From Pararobbsia alpina (GTDB taxonomy: Bacteria; Pseudomonadota; Gammaproteobacteria; Burkholderiales; Burkholderiaceae): 36,586 nucleotides of DNA. Below, one piece after another: positions 1 through 8,468 of this stretch. The position numbers and the translations under genes were made by a program. The stretch lies in NCBI RefSeq assembly GCF_902859895.1, contig NZ_CADIKM010000041.1, positions 1 through 36,586 of the forward strand, in the 5' to 3' direction. Positions within the stretch are counted from its first letter, which is position 1. Each line of letters opens with the position of its first letter. The notes under the pieces are model-generated. The model was given only the letters and a program-made list of their open reading frames with translations, was not told the DNA's origin and did no database searches.

Positions 1-171
1 ATGAAGATTACTGCCGCCAGCGCCGCGGTCGCCATAGCGAGTGTGACGGTGGCCTTGCGCGGCGAGCGCCTTTCATCTGTCATCCCGGCTCCAGCTCGAT
101 GCGTTCGATCGGCACCCTGGTGTGCAGCGTGGGCGACTCACGCTTGCGTAAATCTCCCGACGGGGAGATAA
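1..171 (+). other. possible small exported-protein ORF at window edge
   Basis: An ATG at base 1 opens a 56-codon frame whose first ~18 residues (start MKITAASAAVAIASV) look like a signal peptide. The rest is rich in Arg, Cys and Trp and looks like out-of-frame translation, so either the gene is broken shortly after the signal sequence or the frame is spurious. The upstream region is outside the window, so the ribosome binding site cannot be judged. The stretch from 172 to 395 shows no convincing gene on either strand. Confidence 0.2.
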
Positions 172-395
172 CGACACAAGCGAGCCAAGTATAGAAATAT
201 TGACGATCCGCTTACAAGCGGAGCGTTGCCGCGGCTTGCTGGACAGGTCGGGACAAACGCGCCCCGTGGTCAGTCTCGAGGCATCACTCAACAATGGCAA
301 GGAGCACTTCCGAGTCGCCGCCGTCACGGCACGCCGCGCGTCTGCCAACGGGCGGCTGCGCGCGGTGACTTCAACGCTACCGCCGGTCCCGCGCG

Positions 396-765
396 CTATG
401 CCGTTGGTGAGCGCGCATTAATTAGCCGTGGGCGTTCGCCCATTAGTTGAAGCCTGCGGCGCGTCATCTTCGCGCCCAGCGGACGAAGCTCGTGCTTTAG
501 CTCGCGCTCGGCCGCGGGCAACAGCACCGTTTCCTCGTCGGCGGCGTGATGCATAACTTCGCGCACCAGTTGCAGAAATAGCTCGTCGTAGGCGGCATTC
601 TCAGGTCCCATCGTGCGCAGCTTGTCGATGATAGCGCGCATTTCGTCGTGCTCGGGGGGCTCTTGGCGAGCGTCTCGTGGTAAAACGCGGGATAGAAGAG
701 TTCCTCCTCCCACCGCACGCGGCGTACCGTCACCGGAGCAATTCCTTTCGTTGCACGCGCTTGCC
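396..765 (-). pseudogene. hemerythrin (HHE) domain protein, frameshifted
   Basis: Two minus-strand frames together read as one hemerythrin-like HHE protein. The upstream frame contains WEEELFYPAFYHETLAK, the typical acidic/His cluster of the family. The downstream frame continues with EHDEMRAIIDKLRTM and then HHAADEETVLLPAAEREL, the helix carrying the last iron-ligand residues. The switch falls at about 650-668, so one indel breaks the gene. The part N-terminal to the first motif is poorly preserved, and no start with a ribosome binding site is visible. HHE proteins bind a di-iron centre and handle O2, NO or iron; here the role is presumably lost. The gene is divergent from the small exported peptide at 926. 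Confidence 0.6.
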
Positions 766-925
766 CGACGATGCCGTGGTTTCAGCGCCCGGAAGCAACA
801 CGCTCGCCGAGAAGTACAACCGCAACATCTGCAGTCAAGGGGGCCGCGGGGTATTACTCCGTGGCACCAACCTCGAGTAGTCTTACTTTCCCCCCGGACC
901 ACCACCGGCCCCGAAGGAGAGGACC

Positions 926-1048
926 ATGAAGGCCAACAGCAGAATCGCCTGTGCACTCGGCTCAGGCCTATTGGCTCTCATGCTTACCACCGCCCCGCTC
1001 GCCGCGTCCGGGCAGACATCGGGCGGCACGCACGACAACAACGGATAA
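926..1048 (+). CDS. small exported peptide (40 aa), unknown function
   Basis: The ATG is preceded by a good Shine-Dalgarno (AAGGAGAGG, about 7 nt upstream). The product starts MKANSRIACALGSGLLALML, a classic signal peptide with a likely cleavage after LAASG or PLAA. Only about a dozen residues (GQTSGGTHDNNG) follow before TAA. Either the mature peptide really is this short, or an early stop truncated a longer exported protein: the sequence after the stop gives a further open stretch in the same frame (KWTRSNAEQLFKATVG) only after a shift. No family is recognised. Confidence 0.45.
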   Translation: MKANSRIACALGSGLLALMLTTAPLAASGQTSGGTHDNNG

Positions 1049-1775
1049 GTGGACCCGCAGTAACGCCGAGCAACTGTTCAAAGCGACGGTGGGTTGAAGT
1101 CGGTAGATCTGGAACTGCCCGCTGGTGAACGAAGCGTCGATGGCACGAGCACAGTCATTCCAGGGAAACCTACCTGAGCCAAGGGCGGCAGGCGATCTGG
1201 CGGGGCCTCGAGAGTAGAGGCAGTTCGCGTGGAATAGCTCGAAGACCAAGTGCGCTGGTCCCCGACTCTCGTGGCAGCTTCAAACCGGGAACGGCCGTTG
1301 CGCGCAACTGTACTTACACCGGCGCTCATCAGAGTCGCCTGCCGCATGCTGTTGCGGCGTGAGAGGCAGTACATTGGCCCCGTCGAATTTATTATGGACT
1401 GTCTGCGCATACTTACGCGATCGAAAAGCAGGCTGAAACCCGGCTCAATGCACAGCAGTTCCGGGGGGAACTGTCGGCCAGACGGTCTTGCGTTGGCGCT
1501 CCGACAATCGTCCTTTTGGGAAGAAGGATCTGACGAGACGCACTCCGTCGGTGGCATGACGATGACTAGCAAAATCGTCAAGCGCTCCGCAACAAGGTCT
1601 GTTTTCGAAGAGACCAACGTAGCCTCGCACACCGCGCTGGTTGCTGCGGCGGCGGCAGCGGTCAATACCGCAACGCGGCCCCGCTGGGAGCAAAACTCGA
1701 GGAGTTCGAGACGACACGGTGGCGGCCTGACCATCTTCCCGAGACCGTTACCGCGCGCCTGTCCCGTTCAGCCAA
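1049..1775. other. 727 bp without a convincing gene
   Basis: All six frames are interrupted or low in coding character. A plus-strand frame just after 1048 reads KWTRSNAEQLFKATVG before a stop, which may be decayed coding sequence, but no family is recognisable. The longer plus-strand frame at 1250-1801 has Arg/Ser-rich composition typical of noncoding GC-rich DNA. Confidence 0.4.
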
Positions 1776-2063
1776 ATGGTCGCGACGATGCAAGGCGGTA
1801 AAGAACCCTCGCCCCCTCCGGTCGCGGTGTGGCTAACGCTTATGTCGCGCACCTTCGCAGGGCTAGTCGAAGTCGAAGCCGTGATCGCTCGCACGGACGA
1901 TGTATTAGTTGTCGAAGTGCGCAGCCCAGGCCCTCTGTCGCGACGTTTCACATTGAGCGCGTCGTCTATTGGCGCCGTTTTGAGCCTGGCTTACCGCATT
2001 GCAGAAGTCGGAGCCGTTGCGGAAGTAAGGGTGCAGCGATTCCCCGCCGGACCGCTTCACTGA
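1776..2063 (+). CDS. hypothetical protein (95 aa)
   Basis: This frame has an alternating hydrophobic/charged pattern (for example VEVEAVIARTDDVLVVEVRS, then SLAYRIAEVGAVAEVRVQRF) consistent with a small alpha/beta protein, unlike the Arg/Ser-rich shadow frames nearby. No strong ribosome binding site precedes the ATG at 1776; an internal ATG at codon 23 (MSRTFAGLVEVE) is an alternative start. It ends 20 bp before the next gene, suggesting cotranscription. No family is recognised, and it could still be a chance frame. Confidence 0.35.
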   Translation: MVATMQGGKEPSPPPVAVWLTLMSRTFAGLVEVEAVIARTDDVLVVEVRSPGPLSRRFTLSASSIGAVLSLAYRIAEVGAVAEVRVQRFPAGPLH

Positions 2064-2083
2064 CCGGCAAAGGAAACCAGACC

Positions 2084-2397
2084 ATGCAGAACGCCGAATC
2101 AAATCCGGGACAGGCCCAGCAGAACGAGATTGCTGCCCGAAGTCCCGCCCACACGCCCGCCGCGGGCTCCGCTTCCCCCGATGCAGCGACGCAGGCGAAG
2201 GAATTTGGGAGCAGCACAACGGCCAGCTCGGCCGAACCAACACTCGGCCCGAAGACGTCGAACCGGCTGCCGCCGGTGGCCTTGAGGCGCAGACGTCGGA
2301 CTCGGAAGATCCGCTCGAACGGGCTCGAAGTCGGATCGTGTCGGTCGATGTAGTCAATACTGGATCGACCGACAATAACACCACGCTGCCGTTTTGA
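2084..2397 (+). pseudogene. hypothetical hydrophilic protein, frameshifted
   Basis: The ATG at 2084 follows AAAGGAAACCAGACC, an acceptable ribosome binding site. The first ~50 residues (MQNAESNPGQAQQNEIAARS onward) are a Gln/Ala/Pro/Ser-rich disordered tail. Near 2240-2255 coding character moves to another frame that reads PEDVEPAAAGGLEAQTSDSE, then DPLERARSRIVSVDVVNTGS, and ends TTLPF at TGA 2395-2397. One net frameshift therefore separates the two halves; the unshifted frame runs into an Arg-rich tail ending near 2353. Repaired, the product would be about 104 residues. No domain is recognised. Confidence 0.45.
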
Positions 2398-2439
2398 TCG
2401 CAGGCAGCATCGCTATGTAAGCTTCATCCGGCATGGGGA

Positions 2440-3065
2440 ACTCCGGCTCCTGGATATCGAATTCATCGAAGAACATACGGCCGGCCTCGAGGAATTTGCA
2501 GCGGTTGGCGGTCAAACCGCCTTGGACTCACGCGCTAACCGCTCACGCAAGCCGCTGCCGACTACGGCCGTGCAAACGCTGTTATTGCTCACTATGGCAT
2601 GGGCTCAGGCAGCACCTGATGGGCGTACAGAACGTGTGGATGCTGATGAATCTGCTTTTGATGAAAGGCAATATTGGCAAGCCGGGCGCGGGACCTCTCA
2701 CCGGTGAGAGGGCACCCGAACGTGCAAAGGCAGCGGACTGTCGGAATCACCGAAAGGCACTGAACTGGCGCCGCTCAACAAACTGGCCGAACAGTACCGC
2801 TTCGAGCCGCCGGGAGACGAAGGCACGAACATCGTAGAGCGAGGCCATCGTGGCGGTCAAGCCACGTGCTATCTTTCAACTTGGCGGAAACCTGGTGCGC
2901 TCCCTCCCGGACCGATCGGTGATCGAGCCTACCTGGAGCAAGCTGAGGCTGACTGTAATATCTGGCGCTAAAGGGCGCACGGCACCCGATGTATTTGCTC
3001 GCTGGCGTCGAATATCCACTCGGATTGAGGGACGATCTGGCGCAGTCCACGATCGACGGGAGAAA
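2440..3065 (+). pseudogene. YdeP/FdhF-type molybdopterin oxidoreductase, C-terminal remnant
   Basis: Pieces of one protein appear in succession across different plus frames: [72 protein letters not shown], and finally AIFQLGGNLVRSLPDRSVIE followed by PTWSKLRLTV. These match in order the C-terminal third of the YdeP family of formate-dehydrogenase-like oxidoreductases (normally about 750-780 aa), which bind a molybdopterin cofactor. The N-terminal two thirds, with the cofactor and Fe-S regions, are absent, and at least three frameshifts occur. The last piece (from 2850) happens to be in the same frame as the downstream cydA, which gives an artificially long cydA reading frame. Confidence 0.75.
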
Positions 3066-3068
3066 GCC

Positions 3069-4472
3069 TTGGACGAAGCACACATCGCGAACCTGATTGC
3101 GCGTAGCCAGTTCGGTTTCACGATCAGCATGCACATCGTACTCGCAGCGCTGTCGATTGGTCTCGCCAATTACCTGATGGTGCTAGAAGGGCTCTGGATC
3201 TGGAGGAAGCGGCAGACCTATATCGATCTCTACAACTATTGGCTAAAGATTTTCGCGCTGACCGTCGCCGTCGGCGTAGTGTCGGGCGTGCTCATGGAGT
3301 ATCAATTTGGCACTAACTGGAGCGCATTTGCCACGAAGACCGGCGCCGTCGTCGGACCAATGATGATGTATGAGGTCGTGGTCGCCTTCTTCCTGGAAAG
3401 CGGTTTCATCGGCGTCATGCTGTACGGCATGAGTAAAGTGGGCAAGCGCCTACATTTTGCGGCCACCGCCTGCGTCGCGCTTGGGTCGCTTTTCAGTGCG
3501 TTCTGGATTCTTTCGGCTAACTCATGGATGCAGACTCCGGCCGGTTACAGCATTGGCAAGGACGGACGCTTCGTGCCCATCAACTGGTGGGCCATTGTCT
3601 TCAATCCGTCTTTTCCGTACCGCTTTGCACATATGACGCTCGCTGCGTTTCTAGCAACGGCATTTCTAGTTGGGGGTGTCGGCGCGTGGCATCTTCTACG
3701 GAATCACAGGAATCCACATGCGCGCCTAATGCTGTCGATGGCGCTATGGATGGCCACGTTCGTGGCACCGTTGCAGTTGCTCGTCGGCGACCAGCACGGC
3801 GAGAATACGCTCGCCTATCAGCAGCAGAAGGTTGCGGCGATCGAGGGCGCATGGGATCCAAGACGGCCCGGCTCGGGGCAACCGTTGGTGCTGTTCGCTG
3901 TGCCAGACATGAAAGAGCGGACGAATCATCTGGAACTCGCGATTCCGCGCGCGGCGTCGCTTTATCTGCGTCACAACCTAACGGGGACCATAAGCTCGCT
4001 CAAGGAGTTTCCGCCCGCAGACATCCCCCCGGCGCCGATCATATTCTTCGCGTTCCGCGTCATGGTGGGGCTCGGTCTGCTAATGATCGCAGTTGGAATC
4101 GCGAGTGTCGTACTTCGCAGGCGCCGCTCGCTCTACGACGCCCGCTGGCTCTTGCACACGATGGTCGCGCTGAGCCCCGCTGGCTTCGTCGCTATGCTAG
4201 CTGGATGGGTGGTGACGGAGGTCGGCCGTCAGCCTTATACGGTATACGGCCTGCTGCGCACTATCAACGGTTCCTCGCCGATTCCGCTGCGCGCCGTCGC
4301 ATGGTCGGCCGCGTCGATCGTCGCCGTCTATGCGGTGGTATTCGGCATCGGCTTTGTCTATCTCCTACGGATAGTCGCGAAGCCGCCGCACGCAAAAGAG
4401 TCCGGCCCCCATCCGACGCTTGCGTCCGAAATGTCGGGCGGGCGTCGCTCGTCGGATAGCGGGAGACCCTGA
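3069..4472 (+). CDS. cydA: cytochrome bd-type (cyanide-insensitive) quinol oxidase subunit I
   Basis: CydA is the quinol-oxidising, heme-bearing membrane subunit of cytochrome bd, which reduces O2 to water at low oxygen or when heme-copper oxidases are inhibited. I choose TTG 3069 (GGGAG 7 nt upstream), because the protein then starts MDEAHIANLIARSQFGFTIS as family members do; the frame is open back to 2850 only through YdeP remnant sequence. Visible features are an early His (residue 22, expected high-spin heme ligand), the FNPSFPYRFAHM segment with a second expected heme His, GRQPYTVYGLLRT near the C-terminus, and about nine membrane segments. The ~467-residue length and the short quinol loop fit the CioA subtype. 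cydB begins 2 bp after the stop. Confidence 0.93.
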   Translation: MDEAHIANLIARSQFGFTISMHIVLAALSIGLANYLMVLEGLWIWRKRQTYIDLYNYWLKIFALTVAVGVVSGVLMEYQFGTNWSAFATKTGAVVGPMMMYEVVVAFFLESGFIGVMLYGMSKVGKRLHFAATACVALGSLFSAFWILSANSWMQTPAGYSIGKDGRFVPINWWAIVFNPSFPYRFAHMTLAAFLATAFLVGGVGAWHLLRNHRNPHARLMLSMALWMATFVAPLQLLVGDQHGENTLAYQQQKVAAIEGAWDPRRPGSGQPLVLFAVPDMKERTNHLELAIPRAASLYLRHNLTGTISSLKEFPPADIPPAPIIFFAFRVMVGLGLLMIAVGIASVVLRRRRSLYDARWLLHTMVALSPAGFVAMLAGWVVTEVGRQPYTVYGLLRTINGSSPIPLRAVAWSAASIVAVYAVVFGIGFVYLLRIVAKPPHAKESGPHPTLASEMSGGRRSSDSGRP

Positions 4473-4473
4473 G

Positions 4474-5496
4474 ATGCTTCAATCTATCGGGCTGCTGCCG
4501 CTCTTCGCGGCCGCCACGCTGGCTTTCGCGGTGCTTATGTATGTCGTGATGGACGGGACGGATCTGGGCGTCGGCATCCTATTTTTCGCGACACCCGATG
4601 CGACCCAGCGCGCCATGATGGTAGATTCGATCCTTCCTGTCTGGGACGCCAATGAGACATGGCTCGTGCTCGGCGGCGGCGGACTAATCGCGATGTTTCC
4701 TCTCGCATACAGCGTGTTTCTGTCGGCGCTGTATCCCGTGTTCTTCGCATTGCTGATGGCGCTGATCTTTCGCGGCATGGCCATCGAGTTCCGCGAAAAC
4801 GCGGCTGAACGCCGCAAGCGTTGGTGGGACGCGGCAATGCTTAGTGGTTCCTTGGTCTCCGCGTTCTGTCAGGGTGTGTTGCTCGGTTCGCTGATTCAGG
4901 GCATTCACTTTGCACGTGACGAGTATGCGGGAGGCCTGTGGGACTGGCTTACGCCGTTCACCGTGTTCTGCGGCATAGGGCTCGTAATCGGGTATGGATG
5001 GCTTGGCGCATGCTGGCTGATATGGCGCACCGAGGGCGAACTGAGCCGGCGCGCGCGCCGCCTTGCGCTGCTGCTCGCGACTGCCACCGCCCTTGCGACA
5101 CTTGGCGTCGCCGCGTGGACACCGCTGCTGAACCTCAGCTATCTGGTCCGATGGTTTGGAACGGGTAATCGCTGGCATGCCGTCGTTGTCGCGCTTGCCT
5201 ATCTTGTGATCGCGATTGGCTTCCTCCACGCGTGGGGCAAACATCGCCAGTTCGCTCCGCTTCTCATGGCGCTCGCGTGGTTCGTGCTGTCGTTTTTTTG
5301 CGTGCTTGCTACCTTGTTTCCGCTGATGCTACCGCCGGCGCTCTCGGTGCGCGACGCTGCCGCGCCGGACTCGACGCTCTCATTCGTACTCTCTGGTTCC
5401 GCGGTGCTCATACCTGCCATTGTTTGCTACAGCAGTTTCTCGTTCTGGGTGTTCCGCGGCAAAGTAAAGCCGCAGGCACAACTGACGGAACAGTGA
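4474..5496 (+). CDS. cydB: cytochrome bd-type quinol oxidase subunit II
   Basis: This 340-residue, eight- to nine-helix protein pairs with CydA to form the oxidase. The start at 4474 (MLQSIGLLPLFAAATLAF) lies 1 nt after the cydA stop and has GGGAGA upstream inside the end of cydA; in-frame codons back to 4420 lie in the cydA tail and are not used. Conserved CydB signatures are visible: LMYVVMDGTDLGVGILF near the N-terminus, PVWDANETWLVLGGGGL, and YPVFFALLMALIFRGMAIEF. The C-terminus ends VFRGKVKPQAQLTEQ. The tight spacing implies a two-gene operon. No CydX/DUF2474-type small subunit is visible after it. Confidence 0.93.
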   Translation: MLQSIGLLPLFAAATLAFAVLMYVVMDGTDLGVGILFFATPDATQRAMMVDSILPVWDANETWLVLGGGGLIAMFPLAYSVFLSALYPVFFALLMALIFRGMAIEFRENAAERRKRWWDAAMLSGSLVSAFCQGVLLGSLIQGIHFARDEYAGGLWDWLTPFTVFCGIGLVIGYGWLGACWLIWRTEGELSRRARRLALLLATATALATLGVAAWTPLLNLSYLVRWFGTGNRWHAVVVALAYLVIAIGFLHAWGKHRQFAPLLMALAWFVLSFFCVLATLFPLMLPPALSVRDAAAPDSTLSFVLSGSAVLIPAIVCYSSFSFWVFRGKVKPQAQLTEQ

Positions 5497-5821
5497 ACCC
5501 GGTGTGTGCACGAAAGGCATTGGGCACCGCCATCTGCCCTTGCGATCCACGACGATGTCCCCTGCAGAGTGACTCATGCAGGTATGTTTATCCGCCCGGG
5601 CTTCTCAGACGGTGCGGTCAGTGCATTAGCAACGGCGTGGTCCGCCACCTGGCTAACGACACGTCGAAGGAAATGTGCGCCTCGTATCGCGACTTTCCCG
5701 AGCTTGCTAGCGAACCGCTACGTCTCGACGTCGGCCTCATCGCTGTGCTTGTTGCAGTGACCGCCCGCGCTGCCAGGAAGACGGCGGCCAATACCTGATC
5801 CTTTTCGCGGTCGTTGTCGTT
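5497..5821. other. intergenic region after cydB, no gene seen
   Basis: Plus-strand frames here (for example 5506-5760) are Arg/Ser/Ala-rich without domains or a ribosome binding site. A short hydrophobic run (LIAVLVAVTARAARKTAANT, ending about 5798) could be the tail of a decayed gene, but nothing else supports it. No clear terminator follows cydB. Confidence 0.35.
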
Positions 5822-6235
5822 TCAGCCTGCTGTTGTGTCTGGCGGGCGTAGGCAAAGCGGCGCGACCGACTGGGCGCGCCGCTCCTGACGGCTGATGACG
5901 ACGCTCCTGTTTTCGGCAGGCTTAAGTGTCAGGACGCCCCTGTCGAATTTCGCGTCCACGTGGTCGAACACCATTCGGCAACGATTAATCGTGCGCATGA
6001 ATGCCCCATAGGCACGTTCCGCCCGGTAACACCTGCCTTCCTCCCTGCGCACATTCTGCTTCTTCTCGCCTCTCAGCACCAGCGCACGGGCCTCGATTGA
6101 CGTGTGCAGATCCTCGCGGTTCGTTCCGGGCAGTTGGGCCGTGATGCGCAACGCTTCGCCATCGTCGACGACGTAAATCCGGGGCCGGAATCGCGACGAA
6201 CTGAAGTCGCCGAACCAGAGCTCCCGCCCCCTCAC
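5822..6235 (-). CDS. Hsp20/alpha-crystallin small heat-shock protein, 5' end damaged
   Basis: Small heat-shock proteins hold unfolding proteins as ATP-independent chaperones. The alpha-crystallin domain is visible from RFRPRIYVVDDGEALRITAQ, through LPGTNREDL, ALVLRGEKKQNVRREEG and CYRAERAYGAFMRTI, to VDAKFDRGVLTL. The C-terminal IxI-like anchor is SVVIS. The only start in this frame is GTG 6235, but family-like sequence continues upstream in the same frame without a start (APRHWPPDGL, FFHDPPAG) until a stop at about 6413. The native start therefore seems lost or moved out of frame. The segment RTINRCRMVFDHVDAKFD also looks altered relative to the usual RTIPLPDGV region. It may be nonfunctional. 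Neighbouring stress and low-oxygen genes fit its role. Confidence 0.65.
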   Translation of the reverse strand: MRGRELWFGDFSSSRFRPRIYVVDDGEALRITAQLPGTNREDLHTSIEARALVLRGEKKQNVRREEGRCYRAERAYGAFMRTINRCRMVFDHVDAKFDRGVLTLKPAENRSVVISRQERRAQSVAPLCLRPPDTTAG

Positions 6236-6353
6236 ACCAGCCGGCGGATCGTGGAAGAATTTATCAATCGCGCGCCACTGGGTCGCCCAAAAATAGCCGC
6301 GAAACTTCAGTCCATCCGGGGGCCAATGCCTTGGCGCCGGCGCGTTTGCCGCC

Positions 6354-6660
6354 TCATCCGTCGCCGGCCTGTCGCTTGATCTTGCGCAGGCACTTGAACG
6401 GGTTCCAGTTTTTCAGATCGGGGTTCACCGTATCCTCCTTACGAATGCGGATCGTGTGCTCTTTCCACGGCTCCCCGATCACTTCCTGCATCAGGCCTCC
6501 CGTGCGGTGGCGCCCGATCGATGCCACCACGTTCTGCTCTGTCACTGTACGATTCGCGCGGTCTAGCCTTCCCTGACTTCGATCCGGCGCGGCGTGCGAC
6601 AAAAGCCGCGACGACACCCGCACCTATGCAGAGGAGCGCTTCACCGGCAGTCCGCTTCAA
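6354..6660 (-). pseudogene. small membrane-anchored protein, frameshifted (tentative)
   Basis: The frame from ATG 6660 begins MKRTAGEALLCIGAGVVAAF, a membrane anchor or signal peptide, and then turns Arg-rich. An overlapping minus frame ending at 6354 reads plausibly after that point (RTVTEQNVVASIGRHRTGGL, then IGEPWKEHTIRIRKEDTVNP). One frameshift around 6570-6600 would join them into a protein of about 100 residues. No family is recognised. It lies directly upstream of, and overlaps, the damaged 5' region of the Hsp20 gene. Confidence 0.3.
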
Positions 6661-7422
6661 TCCGGACTGAGGGTGCGGTGGACGGGCAACTCAAAACGCG
6701 CCAGATCGATCACCAAGTATGAGACGTGGCAGGCGCTCCGCGCAGATCAGCCCGCGGCGTAGAACGCATTAAAGGTGTCACTTTGCGAGTACAAAGTTGT
6801 GGCCTCCGAAGCGCGCCGATTGCGCGGCAGGTTATGCGGGTCTCGGGTTTGCCGGACGCGAATTAAAATTGTCAACTCGCCCGAGTCGTGGTCAACGACA
6901 TGGTGTAGCCAAGCAATCGGCGTAGCCGGGGACTTCCGCGTTCGGCCAGCAACCGTCATTCGCTATCCCTTTGACGGGACACTGGAGCGGCGGCTACGCT
7001 CAAACCGCGGACCTTCACCGGATGACTGGGCTTTGCTGGCCGAGGCCCGCGCCCAGCGCGCCGAGCGCGAACTCGAGATTGAGCAGTTTAGGGAAGAACT
7101 GCTGGCCAGGACCGAACGCTGTGAATTACTGGAAGGCAAGCGCGCCAGGGCGGTAGGGTTCGCGTCCCGGCATGCCACCGTCCGGCGCCGCGCCCTGTAC
7201 CGTCGGCCCAAATTCCTCAAAATGGGCCTGCGCGCTTCGTTTAATGAATCGGTTAAAAGGATAGACATCGCGCCGGCTCGGTAGCGACATGATCGCCCTG
7301 AGCATTGGGACGTTGAGCGAGCGTCGACAGGTGCGGAGTAGCGGATCCTCCTTTTCGCCCACCCAACGGGCAATCCTGTCTGAGGTATGCATCCGCGCCA
7401 CCTTGTCTCAAATGGGTGTACA
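6661..7422. other. 762 bp with only a doubtful coiled-coil ORF
   Basis: A plus-strand frame at 6775-7284 contains one stretch with real-protein character (DDWALLAEARAQRAERELEI, EQFREELLARTERCELLEGK), predicted to form a coiled coil, but both flanks are Arg/Ser-rich and no ribosome binding site is seen. It may be a remnant of a longer protein. The large minus frame 6963-7589 is antisense to this and to the antitoxin and is not convincing. Confidence 0.3.
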
Positions 7423-7451
7423 TTGACTTCCAAATGATACTTTTCTATAAT
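7423..7451 (+). promoter_or_regulatory. sigma-70 promoter of the Xre-RES operon
   Basis: TTGACT at 7423-7428 and TATAAT at 7446-7451 are separated by exactly 17 bp, giving a near-consensus housekeeping promoter. It lies 32 bp upstream of the antitoxin start at 7483 and points toward it. Such a strong promoter is unusual in this GC-rich window and fits autorepressed toxin-antitoxin operons. Confidence 0.8.
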
Positions 7452-7469
7452 GGGAGCAAGATAACTCCC
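7452..7469 (+). promoter_or_regulatory. inverted repeat, probable antitoxin operator
   Basis: GGGAG (7452-7456) and CTCCC (7465-7469) form a dyad with an 8-nt centre, directly abutting the -10 box and covering the expected transcription start. Antitoxins of this family repress their own promoters through such dyads. Assignment as operator is inference from position. Confidence 0.5.
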
Positions 7470-7482
7470 GTATGGAATCGTC

Positions 7483-7965
7483 ATGCACCCCGCCCACGCG
7501 CCAGCAGCGCGCGCCAAAAACACCCCCGCAGCCTCCGGCACTTTCGGCCTGGGCGGTGACGAAGGGGATCTCGAACTGTTCATGGGCATGGATCAGGCGC
7601 AGCAGACCCGCGTCATCCGCGAAGGATTCGAGCCGATCGTTGTCACCCGTATCGCCAGAGAGCTTCTGGACGTTCAGGCTAAGACCCTGCTCGAAAGCCT
7701 TCGCCTACCCAACAGCACCATCGCCCGCAAGAAGTCCTCGCAGGAACGGCTGAACGCATCCGAGGGCGATCGCGTGGCGCGCGTCCTGATGACGTTCGCT
7801 CACGCGCGGGATGTTTTCGAAGACGCCGGCAGCGCGGCCGAGTGGATGAAGTTGCCGCACGCCGAGCTCGACGGCGAACCGCCTCTCGCCATGCTCGATA
7901 CCCAGTCAGGCTTCGACCGCGTGCGCGATCTGCTCATGCGCATCGAGTTTGGAGTGGGCGTTTGA
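7483..7965 (+). CDS. Xre/MbcA/ParS-family antitoxin (DUF2384)
   Basis: The 160-residue protein has a disordered N-terminal ~35 residues, a helical Xre-like region at about 45-95 (IVVTRIARELLDVQAKTLLE, then LPNSTIARKKSSQERL), and the C-terminal DUF2384 toxin-binding domain at about 96-155 (ARVLMTFAHARDVFEDAGSA, AEWMKLPHAELDG, then LAMLDTQSGFDRVRDLLMRI). It neutralises the RES toxin encoded immediately downstream and is expected to repress the operon. The ATG at 7483 has only a weak purine stretch upstream. The stop overlaps the toxin start. Confidence 0.9.
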   Translation: MHPAHAPAARAKNTPAASGTFGLGGDEGDLELFMGMDQAQQTRVIREGFEPIVVTRIARELLDVQAKTLLESLRLPNSTIARKKSSQERLNASEGDRVARVLMTFAHARDVFEDAGSAAEWMKLPHAELDGEPPLAMLDTQSGFDRVRDLLMRIEFGVGV

Positions 7966-8432
7966 GGGTTTACCGGATCGCGAAAGAGAAGCCCGTCCGG
8001 TATCGGGCTGACGATCTGAGCGGCAATGGCGCGGCTCTATCGAGCGGGCGTTGGAATGCGCGCGGCACGCCTGTTCTCTATACCAGCGCGAATGCCTCGA
8101 CCGCCGTTCTCGAAACCAGGGTTCACGCAACAGGTATCCTGCCGCGCATGAACCTGTTCCTCGTGGCAATCGACGTGCCCGACTCGCTGATCGGTGCAGC
8201 TTACGAGCCGGTCCTTCCACCTGACTGGAATCGGCCCGGGATCATCCCGCAGACAACCATTGAGATCGGGCAAGCGTGGATTACCCAGGCAAATGCACTC
8301 GCGATGAAAGTCCCGTCTGTCGTCTGCCCGGCCGACTTCAATTACATCCTCAATCCCCGGCACCCCGACATGCGAGACGTGGCGGCAGTCGCCGCCGAGG
8401 CGTTCGAGCTCGATCCACGGCTCTTTAGATGA
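7962..8432 (+). CDS. RES-domain toxin (NAD+-depleting)
   Basis: The 156-residue protein reads MRVYRIAKEKPVRYRADDLS and then SGRWNARGTPVLYTSANAST, with R30, Y40 and E51 at the positions of the conserved RES residues. RES toxins degrade NAD+ and stop growth unless bound by the cognate antitoxin. The TTG start at 7962 overlaps the antitoxin TGA (TTGA), implying translational coupling and low toxin output; no better in-frame start exists near the beginning of the domain. The domain is full length with no visible lesion, so the module is probably active. It may be what stabilises this otherwise decaying region. Confidence 0.9.
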   Translation: MRVYRIAKEKPVRYRADDLSGNGAALSSGRWNARGTPVLYTSANASTAVLETRVHATGILPRMNLFLVAIDVPDSLIGAAYEPVLPPDWNRPGIIPQTTIEIGQAWITQANALAMKVPSVVCPADFNYILNPRHPDMRDVAAVAAEAFELDPRLFR

Positions 8433-8468
8433 TCGTTGCTCCTGCTCGGCGCATCTATAGCGGCGCGA

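Noticed and set aside
6963-7589. 208-codon minus-strand frame upstream of the antitoxin
   Set aside because: Ser/Arg-rich, no domain, and it would run antisense through the clear antitoxin promoter.
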